Assembly (NCBI GenBank): GCA_024275815.1
Contig: JAJRYI010000231.1
Span: 1-5,453 of the forward strand
Length of the DNA: 5,453 nt
Reading direction: 5' to 3'
Source: Actinomycetes bacterium
GTDB lineage: Bacteria > Actinomycetota > Acidimicrobiia > Spongiisociales > UBA5794
The translations under genes were made by a program, and so were the position numbers. The notes under the pieces are model-generated. The model was given only the letters and a program-made list of their open reading frames with translations. It was not told the DNA's origin and ran no database searches. Of this stretch, positions 1 to 5,204 are shown piece after piece. Positions within the stretch are counted from its first letter, which is position 1. Each line of letters starts with the position of its first letter.

Positions 1-44
1 CCCGCACACGACGCGACGACAACCAGCCACGCAATCCACCACAC
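1..44 (-). CDS. Possible 5' end of a secreted or membrane protein gene (runs off window)
   Basis: Reading the minus strand from a GTG at 44-42 gives MWWIAWLVVVASCAG before the window ends. This is a strongly hydrophobic N-terminus with a VASC string that resembles a lipobox, so a lipoprotein signal peptide or a first membrane helix is plausible. An AGGAG lies upstream (56-60 on this strand), about 11 nt from the GTG, which is slightly long. The gene would lie 43 nt downstream of the CBS gene in the same direction. Only about 15 codons are visible, so no family can be named. The plus strand here has no convincing gene; the frame-3 stretch ending at a TAA at 72-74 could be the tail of a rightward gene instead. 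Confidence 0.33.
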   Translation of the reverse strand, partial: MWWIAWLVVVASCA

Positions 45-87
45 CCCCGTTCTGACTCCTGGTGGAACCTCTAACCGATGGCCGAAT

Positions 88-519
88 CTACCCCTTGATG
101 TAGCTCTCGAGCTGATCGATCAGGAACTTCTGCTCATCGATCACGGCACGCACGACGTCGCCGATCGAGATCACCCCGACGAGGGCTCCATCATCGACGA
201 CCGGAAGGTGGCGGATCCTGGCATCCGTCATGAGTTGCATACATGAATCCACCGTAGCCGTGCTCGACACGGTCACGAGTTCCGACGTCATGATCTCGGC
301 CACCTTCGTATCCCGCGACCCGCGGTCGACCAGGATGACCTTGCGCGCATAGTCCCGCTCCGAGAGGATTCCGGCGAGTTCCCCCTCGGCCATGACGAGC
401 AGCGCACCCACATTCTTGGCGGCCATCTCCTCGAGAGCCTCGTATACCGACGCGTTCACGTCGATCGACCAGATCTCACGGCCCTTGTCATCGATGATGT
501 TGGCAACAGTCTTCTGCAT
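88..519 (-). CDS. CBS-domain-pair protein (CBSX3-like, stand-alone)
   Basis: A 143-residue protein made almost entirely of two CBS domains in tandem (a Bateman module), roughly residues 15-70 and 77-130. The diagnostic stretches are ILSERDYARKVIL (51-63), the second-domain entry VAEIMTSELVTV (73-84), RIRHLPVV (101-108), and the tail GVISIGDVVRAVIDEQKF with QLESYIKG at the C-terminus. These match the bacterial/plant-mitochondrial CBSX3-type family, whose members bind adenine nucleotides; the partner or target here is unknown. No catalytic domain is attached, so it is probably a cytosolic regulator sensing AMP/ATP-type ligands. The ATG at 519 was chosen because GGGGAGGT sits just upstream and homologues start near this point. 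The same frame stays open to an ATG at 606, which would add 29 residues of low-quality sequence through the intergenic region. It is transcribed divergently from the crotonase gene. Confidence 0.93.
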   Translation of the reverse strand: MQKTVANIIDDKGREIWSIDVNASVYEALEEMAAKNVGALLVMAEGELAGILSERDYARKVILVDRGSRDTKVAEIMTSELVTVSSTATVDSCMQLMTDARIRHLPVVDDGALVGVISIGDVVRAVIDEQKFLIDQLESYIKG

Positions 520-648
520 GTGTACCTCCCCGGACCAAGATACCAACTTCAGACACCACGATGCACGCGGCAGAGTCGGGTCCGACAAAGTACGCTGACG
601 CCCCACAGAGAACTGACCGCATCCGCCACCACGGAGCAGAGCGACATC
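520..648. promoter_or_regulatory. Divergent intergenic region with a candidate operator at 575-586
   Basis: This 129-bp gap separates the leftward CBS gene from the rightward crotonase-cyclodeaminase pair, so promoters for both should lie here. I see no convincing -35/-10 pair on either strand; TACGCT at 591-596 is only a weak -10-like hexamer for the rightward direction. The one clear symmetrical element is GTCGG-GT-CCGAC at 575-586, a perfect 5-bp inverted repeat with a 2-nt spacer, positioned where a regulator could act on either promoter. For the crotonase gene, a GGAG at 633-636 lies 12 nt before the ATG. An inverted repeat this short can arise by chance in GC-rich DNA. Confidence 0.4.
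524..531 (-). promoter_or_regulatory. Ribosome binding site deciding the CBS gene start
   Basis: On the minus strand this reads GGGGAGGT, a near-ideal Shine-Dalgarno sequence with about 5 nt between GGAGG and the ATG at 519-517. It favours this start over the ATG at 606 in the same frame. Confidence 0.75.
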
Positions 649-1422
649 ATGAACCCCGAGTACCTCGAGATCGATTTCAACGGACCCATCGCGACGATCG
701 CACTCAACCGGCCCGAGAAGCTGAACGCCCTCAGCCTCCAGATGCTTGCCGAGATCGAACAGGCAGCGGACCTCGTAGCTGCATCCGATGCCAGGGCGGT
801 CGTTCTCTCGGGAAACGGATCCTCGTTCTCGGCGGGGATGGACCTCGAGACGTTCTCAGACGGGGTCCTGTTCCAGACGGACAACGACCTGCGGTACGAC
901 GCAGCGAGCCTCGGGGGCAAGGTGGCAGACGCCATCGAACGCATCCCTCAAGCAACGGTTGTGGCTCTTCAGGGCAACGTGGTCGGGGGCGGGATCGTTC
1001 TCGCATCGGCATGTGACCTGCGGGTTGCAGAGGAAGGGACCGTCTTTTCGATCCCGGAGATCGATCTGGGGATTCCGCTCGCGTGGGGTGGGATCAAACG
1101 ACTCGTCCGAGAGATCGGACCAGCCCGCACCAGAGAGTTCGTCATGACGTGTAGACCCTTCACCGTCGAGGAAGCCCACGCGGCCGGGTTCGTCAACAAC
1201 ATCGTTGGAGTCGGTGAAGCGCTTGGTGCAGCGATGCACCTCGCCGAGACGGTCGCGGCAAAGGCCCGCCTTCCCATCACCACAACGAAACGTCACGTCG
1301 CAGAGGTCCTCTCGGGTGACACCTCCCGTGATGATGCCATGGGTCTGCTCGCCGCCATCGAGGACCCCGAGTCGGTATCGCTGCGTGACGAGTACGTTCG
1401 CCGGTTTCGTTCCCGACCGTGA
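649..1422 (+). CDS. Enoyl-CoA hydratase/isomerase (crotonase) family protein
   Basis: A 257-residue crotonase-superfamily protein of usual length, expected to act on an acyl-CoA thioester in the cytosol. Family landmarks appear in order: NRPEKLNALS (20-29), the CoA/oxyanion-hole loop SSFSAGMDLETF (58-69), the second oxyanion-hole segment QGNVVGGGIVLASACDLRVA (108-127), and FSIPEIDLGIPLAWGG (133-148). The C-terminal helical part holds FTVEEAHAAGFVNNIV. In true 2-enoyl-CoA hydratases two glutamates act. Here the first (the E of GGGCE) is Val117, while the second is kept as Glu137 in IPEIDLG. A single glutamate is typical of delta3,delta2-enoyl-CoA isomerases and some other crotonases, so hydratase activity is doubtful. 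The ATG at 649 was chosen because the alignable sequence begins at once; upstream codons in this frame belong to the intergenic region. The stop overlaps the next gene's GTG (GTGA), so the two are probably co-transcribed and translationally coupled. Confidence 0.93.
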   Translation: MNPEYLEIDFNGPIATIALNRPEKLNALSLQMLAEIEQAADLVAASDARAVVLSGNGSSFSAGMDLETFSDGVLFQTDNDLRYDAASLGGKVADAIERIPQATVVALQGNVVGGGIVLASACDLRVAEEGTVFSIPEIDLGIPLAWGGIKRLVREIGPARTREFVMTCRPFTVEEAHAAGFVNNIVGVGEALGAAMHLAETVAAKARLPITTTKRHVAEVLSGDTSRDDAMGLLAAIEDPESVSLRDEYVRRFRSRP

Positions 1423-2288
1423 GGTTCCTCGACGCAGGAGCCACACGGGCATCGCTCTCGATGAACGACGCCATCGGCGCGATGCGGACCGCCTTCGCTA
1501 GGAACCGTGAGATCCCACAGCGTCAACTCCTCGGATCGTCGATGTTCATGCCCGGAAGGGTTGGATCTACCTCCGGCATCAAAGTGGTGTCGACCGTGCC
1601 GGGAAACCCCGTCGGCATCGTCGTGATCTTCGACGACGGGGGTTCACCGATCGGCCTCGTCGATGGGCCGACACTCACCGCGATCCGCACGGGGGCTGTC
1701 GCCGGTCTCGCTACGGACCTGCTGGCGGACCCGGCGGCGACGTCGATGGCGATGCTCGGAGCAGGAGCCATGGCTGCAGATCAGATCGCAGCCGTACTCG
1801 CCGTACGCCCCATCGATCGCCTCGTGATCTGGAGTCGCTCCTATGAACGTGCGGCAGAACTTGCTGAGGCGACCGGTGGACTCGCTGTTCGTGACGCCGA
1901 TGAGGCGGTGCGTGGAAGGGACATCGTCTCGACCGCCACACCTTCGACCACTCCGCTCTTCTCAGCATCGTCACTTTCCGACCGGACACACATCAACGCC
2001 GTCGGCGCGTACACACCATCGATGGTTGAGATCCCACCCGAGACGGTCACAGCTGCGTTCGTCGTCGTCGATGACGAGGGCGCTGCATCGCACGAGGCGG
2101 GTGACCTGATATCGGCGGGCCGAGCGCCCGATCTCGATCTGACGACACTGCTCGCAGACGGTGTTCCCGACCACGGCCCGCTCACGTTCTTCAAGTCGGT
2201 GGGTATCGCCAGCCAGGACATCGCAGCAGCCTCCGTTGCACTCACAACCGCCGAACGACTCGGCCTCGGCGTGGATCTCAGCTCCTAG
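1419..2288 (+). CDS. Ornithine cyclodeaminase/mu-crystallin family NAD(P)-dependent enzyme
   Basis: A 289-residue protein, slightly shorter than the usual 310-350 for this family but with all segments present. The N-terminal substrate domain shows GIKVVSTVPGNP (53-64) with the conserved lysine (Lys55), then DGPTLTAIRTGAVAGLA (82-98) with the conserved arginine (Arg90). A Rossmann domain follows, with MLGAGAMAADQI at 112-123, then HINAVGAYTPSMVEI (191-205) and FFKSVGIASQDIAAA (257-271). Family members include ornithine cyclodeaminase, archaeal alanine dehydrogenase and ketimine reductase (mu-crystallin); all use a nicotinamide cofactor on an amino or imino acid. At the position of the catalytic aspartate of Pseudomonas ornithine cyclodeaminase (GGDCPGKTEL) this protein has Tyr198 (GAYTPSMVEI), so it is unlikely to be a true ornithine cyclodeaminase; an imine reductase or amino-acid dehydrogenase fits better. 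The GTG start lies inside GTGA with the crotonase stop and has no clear ribosome binding site, which suggests coupled translation. Confidence 0.92.
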   Translation: MRFLDAGATRASLSMNDAIGAMRTAFARNREIPQRQLLGSSMFMPGRVGSTSGIKVVSTVPGNPVGIVVIFDDGGSPIGLVDGPTLTAIRTGAVAGLATDLLADPAATSMAMLGAGAMAADQIAAVLAVRPIDRLVIWSRSYERAAELAEATGGLAVRDADEAVRGRDIVSTATPSTTPLFSASSLSDRTHINAVGAYTPSMVEIPPETVTAAFVVVDDEGAASHEAGDLISAGRAPDLDLTTLLADGVPDHGPLTFFKSVGIASQDIAAASVALTTAERLGLGVDLSS

Positions 2289-2296
2289 AGGACCAG

Positions 2297-2313
2297 CGAA
2301 TGGGGAGCATTCG
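2297..2313 (+). terminator. Candidate hairpin terminator after the crotonase-cyclodeaminase pair
   Basis: CGAATG-GGGAG-CATTCG is a perfect 6-bp inverted repeat with a 5-nt loop, extendable in RNA by a G-U and an A-U pair. It begins 9 nt after the TAG at 2286-2288. No run of T follows, so it is not a textbook Rho-independent terminator, but U-poor hairpins are common at gene ends in high-GC bacteria. As a hairpin it could work in both directions in this convergent gap. A second, weaker hairpin (CCGG-GGTT-CCGG at 2354-2365) lies further on. Confidence 0.4.
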
Positions 2314-2364
2314 TTCACCGTTTATCGGCGAAACCCGAGCGTCCTGCAATAGTCCGGGGTTCCG

Positions 2365-2383
2365 GCTGTGAGCTGTGAGCTGT
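2365..2383. repeat. Short tandem repeat, GCTGTGA x about 2.7
   Basis: The heptamer GCTGTGA occurs at 2365-2371 and 2372-2378, followed by GCTGT at 2379-2383. It lies in the 146-bp convergent gap (2289-2434), which otherwise holds only the hairpins noted and no credible gene. With so few copies it may be a simple slippage product without function. Confidence 0.6.
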
Positions 2384-2434
2384 AGACGCAGTGCCCACTC
2401 CCCGCCCACCGATTCTGGTGCTACCTACGCCGTA

Positions 2435-3679
2435 TCACGCCAGCACGTTGTGATCTGCGATGTCGATCGGGTCCCGATCGATGGAGAAGAACTCCATCGG
2501 GACGTCGGTGTCGAAGCTTGCCCGCTCACCAGTGATCCACTGGGCCATCATCGAACCGATGATCTGGGACTCCTTGAAGCCGTGGCCCGAGAAACCGTTC
2601 ACGACGGCGTAGCCATCGATCGCCGTGGGACCAACGATTGGAAGGACATCGGCACGGTTCACCGTGTAGAGACTGGCCATCCCTCCCGGGACCCCGACGT
2701 AGGGAAGTGCAGGGAGCCGGTGGTGAAGCGCGTGGATCTTGATATCGATGAACGACCGGTCGGCAGCGACGTTGTAGTGATCTGGATCGTCGACCTCCTC
2801 GAGTTCATCCTCCTCGAGGATCGACCCGACGATGATCTGTCCGTCACCGGCTTCTGGCCGGAAGTAGACACCGCCGGCCGCGTCGCAGATCACCGGGATC
2901 GGCCTCGGCACATCGATGGGAAGGGCCCGGTAGATCACCTGGATACGTGTCGGGACGAGCGGCCACGACACCTCGAGGCCGGCCATCTCGTTGATGCGGT
3001 TGCACCACGGCCCGGCAGCGTTGATGACGAGGCCTGCGTCGATCACCTGACCGTCCCCTAGACGGACACCCGTGACCCGTGAACCGGTCGAGATCACGTC
3101 GACGACCTCCGACCGCAGCCGCACCGTGACACCGCCTGCCTTCGCTGCGGTAGCGACGTCGAGCAGCGCACCGGTAGCGTCGAAGAAGCCGGTGTCGCGT
3201 TCGACGAGGAACGCGTTCCCGTCAGCACACTCGTGTTCGATCTCGCCGGTGAGGTCGAAAGGAACCATGCAGGCCGACACACCCGGGTACATCCTGGAAA
3301 GATCATCAGCATCGATCTGGACCGCGTCGACACCTTCAGCGACGAGGCGGTCACGGTCGTAGGCCACCTCATCCTCACTGTCGTGCATCATCCACAGGAC
3401 ACCGATGTCGTGGAACCGTCCAACAGGATCGGCAAGCCCCGTGTACTGCGACCAGTTCCTCCAGATCACGTTCCCGTCCCGGGCGATGCGCACGTTCTCG
3501 ACCCTCGTGTACCGCTGACGGGTTATCGCCGAGGAACCCCCGGTCGATCCCTCCCCAAGGCCGGCACCCTTGTCGAGCACGATGATGGACAGGGAGGAGC
3601 GTCGTGCGATCTGATGGGCAATGGACATCCCCATGATCCCACCACCGATGATGACGATATCTGCCGTCTCATGCGCCAC
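2435..3679 (-). CDS. FAD-dependent amine/amino-acid oxidoreductase (DAO superfamily)
   Basis: A 414-residue flavoprotein of the D-amino-acid oxidase/sarcosine oxidase-beta/glycine oxidase superfamily, predicted to oxidise a C-N bond of an amino acid or secondary amine to an imine. The N-terminal dinucleotide-binding motif is DIVIIGGGIMGMSIA (7-21), with an acidic residue (Asp36) ending the second strand. GSTGGSSAITRQRY (44-57) is the flavin-contacting loop, VINAAGPWCNRI (218-229) the second FAD segment, and ADVLPIVGP (343-351) with VNGFSGHGFKES (360-371) the C-terminal FAD segment. At the site of the covalent flavin cysteine of monomeric sarcosine oxidase, the sequence reads SLYT (Ser336), so the flavin is probably non-covalent there. 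An acidic run (EEDELEEVDD, 289-298) is encoded partly by a repeated CCTCCTCGAG (2794-2803, 2809-2818). The GTG start is supported by GGGAGG 6 nt upstream and puts the FAD motif close to the N-terminus. It is the last gene of the liv operon, 15 nt after livF, suggesting its substrate is imported by that transporter. The substrate itself is unknown. Confidence 0.92.
   Translation of the reverse strand: MAHETADIVIIGGGIMGMSIAHQIARRSSLSIIVLDKGAGLGEGSTGGSSAITRQRYTRVENVRIARDGNVIWRNWSQYTGLADPVGRFHDIGVLWMMHDSEDEVAYDRDRLVAEGVDAVQIDADDLSRMYPGVSACMVPFDLTGEIEHECADGNAFLVERDTGFFDATGALLDVATAAKAGGVTVRLRSEVVDVISTGSRVTGVRLGDGQVIDAGLVINAAGPWCNRINEMAGLEVSWPLVPTRIQVIYRALPIDVPRPIPVICDAAGGVYFRPEAGDGQIIVGSILEEDELEEVDDPDHYNVAADRSFIDIKIHALHHRLPALPYVGVPGGMASLYTVNRADVLPIVGPTAIDGYAVVNGFSGHGFKESQIIGSMMAQWITGERASFDTDVPMEFFSIDRDPIDIADHNVLA
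2463..2481. repeat. Perfect 9-bp inverted repeat inside the oxidoreductase 3' end
   Basis: TCGATCGGG-T-CCCGATCGA is a 19-bp palindrome with a single central base, about 26 nt inside the stop codon of the FAD oxidoreductase gene. It encodes part of the IDRDPID segment on the minus strand. It could be a protein-binding palindrome or a hairpin at the operon's end, or a by-product of the peptide and GATC-rich codon use. Confidence 0.6.
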
Positions 3680-3685
3680 GATCAG

Positions 3686-3691
3686 CCTCCC
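3686..3691 (-). promoter_or_regulatory. Ribosome binding site supporting the GTG start of the oxidoreductase
   Basis: On the minus strand this is GGGAGG, 6 nt before the GTG at 3679-3677. It lies wholly within the 15-nt gap after the livF stop, consistent with re-initiation on a shared mRNA. It decides in favour of GTG at 3679 over later ATG codons, which would cut off the FAD-binding motif. Confidence 0.75.
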
Positions 3692-3694
3692 GGA

Positions 3695-4423
3695 TCAGTC
3701 GACTTCTCCGAGATACGCCTTGCGGAGGTCTTCGTTGGCGAGGAGGTCCTCCGCCGTGTCGTCGAGCACGATGCGCCCTGTCTGAAGCACGTACCCCCGA
3801 TCGGCGATCGACAGTGCCATGTTCGCGTTCTGCTCGACCACGAACACGGTCACACCCTCGTCGTTTATCTGCTGGATGATGTCGAAGTTCTGCTGTACCA
3901 GCACCGGCGCGAGTCCCATGGACGGCTCGTCCATCAGCAGTACTTTCGGCTTGGCCATCAACGCACGTCCGACCGCGACCATCTGCTGTTCGCCACCAGA
4001 CAGCGTGCCGGCCTTCTGGTTGATGCGTTCCTTGACCCGCGGGAACATCTCGAAGATGTGGTCCAACTCGGCGTCGAGGTTCTCCCTGTCGGTACGGAGG
4101 TACGCACCGATCTCGAGGTTCTCCCGCACGGTCATGCGCTTGAACAGTCTGCGGTTCTCAGGCACCATCGTGACACCGCGCGACACGATCTCTGCCGTCG
4201 TGTATCCGGTGACGATCTCACCGTCGATCACCACGTCTCCCGAAGACGGCTGCACCATACCGAGGATGGTCTTGAGCGTCGTCGTCTTGCCTGAGGCGTT
4301 CCCACCGAGAAGGCAAACGAGCTCACCAGCGTTGATCGATACGTCCATGTCCTTGAGGACGTGGACCGGACCGTAGTGGATGTTGATCCCACGGAACTCG
4401 AGAACCGGCGTTCCCTCACTCAT
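3695..4423 (-). CDS. livF: Branched-chain amino acid-type ABC transporter ATP-binding protein LivF
   Basis: A 242-residue ATPase subunit of a HAAT-family (Liv-type) importer, acting on the cytoplasmic face with LivG and the LivH/LivM permeases. Walker A is GGNASGKT (40-47), a variant of the more usual GxNGAGKT. The Q-loop region reads VPENRRLF (87-94), the signature is LSGGEQQ (141-147), Walker B is VLLMDEP (161-167) followed by SMGLAP. The switch region is VVEQNANMAL (195-204), with Gln198 where most ABC proteins have His; the VEQN form is a hallmark of LivF and separates it from LivG. ADRGYVLQTGRIVL near the C-terminus is also LivF-like. The ATG at 4423 has GGAGG (4430-4434) 6 nt upstream. 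It overlaps the end of livG by 8 nt and is followed closely by the FAD oxidoreductase. The ligand may be any hydrophobic or amide-bearing amino-acid-like compound, not necessarily Leu/Ile/Val. Confidence 0.95.
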   Translation of the reverse strand: MSEGTPVLEFRGINIHYGPVHVLKDMDVSINAGELVCLLGGNASGKTTTLKTILGMVQPSSGDVVIDGEIVTGYTTAEIVSRGVTMVPENRRLFKRMTVRENLEIGAYLRTDRENLDAELDHIFEMFPRVKERINQKAGTLSGGEQQMVAVGRALMAKPKVLLMDEPSMGLAPVLVQQNFDIIQQINDEGVTVFVVEQNANMALSIADRGYVLQTGRIVLDDTAEDLLANEDLRKAYLGEVD

Positions 4424-5204
4424 CGTTCGCCTCCGCCGGTCGCCCGAGGTACGCCTCGATCACGTCGGGGTCGTGCGAGACCGTCTCGTAGTCACCCTCT
4501 GCGATCTTGACCCCGTGGTCGAGAACCACGACCCGGTCCGATACGTCTCGCACGACCCGCATCTCGTGCTCGATCACGACGATCGTGTACCCCCGCTCGT
4601 CTCGCATCCTGCGGATCAGCGCAGTCAGCTCGGCGGTCTCACGCGGGTTCATGCCTGCGGTCGGCTCGTCGAGAAGGATCAGGTCCGGCATGGTCCCCAT
4701 GGCCCGGGCGATCTCGAGTCGCCGACGGTTGGCGTACGAGAGGACGAACGCCGGCTGATCCCACCGATAGCCCTTGAGACGTTGTCCAAAGAACGACAGG
4801 ATCTCCTTGGCGCGCTCCTCGATCTCACGTTCCTCCTTGCGGAACGCTGGGGTATTGAGCAACGACCGGAAGATGCCCGAAGAGGTACGGGAGTGCTGGG
4901 CCACCATGACGTTCTCGAGCACCGTCATGTTCGGGAAGAGGCGAACGTTCTGGAACGTTCGAGCAATGCCCAATTCGGTGATCTCGTGTGGCTGATGTCC
5001 TGCAATGTCGACACCGTCGAAGAGGATCTCGCCTTCATCCGGGGCGAAGTACCCGGTGATCGTGTTGAAGAACGAGGTCTTGCCCGCTCCGTTCGGCCCG
5101 ATGACCGACACGATCTCACCCTCATCGATGGAGAAGTCGACACCATCGAGCGCCTGAACTCCTCCGAAACCCTTCCTGAGGTTCTTGATCTCGAGAACCG
5201 GCAT
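4416..5204 (-). CDS. livG: Branched-chain amino acid-type ABC transporter ATP-binding protein LivG
   Basis: A 262-residue ATPase subunit that pairs with LivF to power a Liv-type importer. Walker A is GPNGAGKT (36-43), the Q-loop RTFQNVRLF (82-90, Gln85), Walker B LILLDEP (175-181) followed by the LivG-typical TAGMNPRET, and the switch histidine His213 lies in VVIEHEM. The signature reads LSYANRRRLEIARAM (155-169), in place of the commoner LSYGQQRRLEIARAL. The extra helical segment HSRTSSGIFRSLLNTPAFRKEEREIEERA (104-132) and the C-terminal AYLG ending are typical of LivG. The ATG at 5204 shares one base with the livM stop (TGATG), and GGAAGG (5214-5219) lies 9 nt upstream, inside livM. All of this points to tight translational coupling in one operon. 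Confidence 0.95.
   Translation of the reverse strand: MPVLEIKNLRKGFGGVQALDGVDFSIDEGEIVSVIGPNGAGKTSFFNTITGYFAPDEGEILFDGVDIAGHQPHEITELGIARTFQNVRLFPNMTVLENVMVAQHSRTSSGIFRSLLNTPAFRKEEREIEERAKEILSFFGQRLKGYRWDQPAFVLSYANRRRLEIARAMGTMPDLILLDEPTAGMNPRETAELTALIRRMRDERGYTIVVIEHEMRVVRDVSDRVVVLDHGVKIAEGDYETVSHDPDVIEAYLGRPAEANDE
4942..4961. repeat. Double palindrome inside livG (CGAACGTTC / GAACGTTCG)
   Basis: CGAACGTTC (4942-4950) and GAACGTTCG (4953-4961) form a perfect 9-bp inverted repeat around TG. Each half also contains the 8-bp self-palindrome GAACGTTC, so it is both a direct and an inverted repeat. It encodes the conserved Q-loop (RTFQNVR) of LivG, so the protein sequence explains much of it. Confidence 0.6.

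Noticed and set aside
520..606. Longer CBS protein starting at the ATG at 606 (29 extra residues)
   Set aside because: The extra residues are not family-like, the extension uses up the divergent promoter region, and an excellent ribosome binding site marks the ATG at 519.
856..1452. A 198-codon minus-strand frame opposite the crotonase gene
   Set aside because: Antisense to a complete crotonase with clear motifs; no supporting ribosome binding site or domain.
2407..2420. Hairpin CACC-GATTCT-GGTG as terminator of the leftward operon
   Set aside because: Only 4 bp of stem with a 6-nt loop and no T-run; too weak to list as a feature.
2375..3061. A 228-codon open frame on the plus strand, opposite the oxidoreductase
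   Set aside because: It is the antisense shadow of the FAD protein, with Asp/Val/Arg-rich composition and no recognisable domain.
3233..4294. A 353-codon open frame on the plus strand, opposite livF and the oxidoreductase start
   Set aside because: It is antisense to two well-supported genes, has no family-like motif, is rich in Arg/His/Asp from the complementary codon pattern, and is what high-GC third positions produce on the opposite strand.
4942..4961. Actinobacterial-type SOS box (LexA site)
   Set aside because: The GAAC and GTTC half-sites are adjacent or 10 bp apart; the LexA pattern GAAC-N4-GTTC is not met, and the site is inside livG coding sequence.
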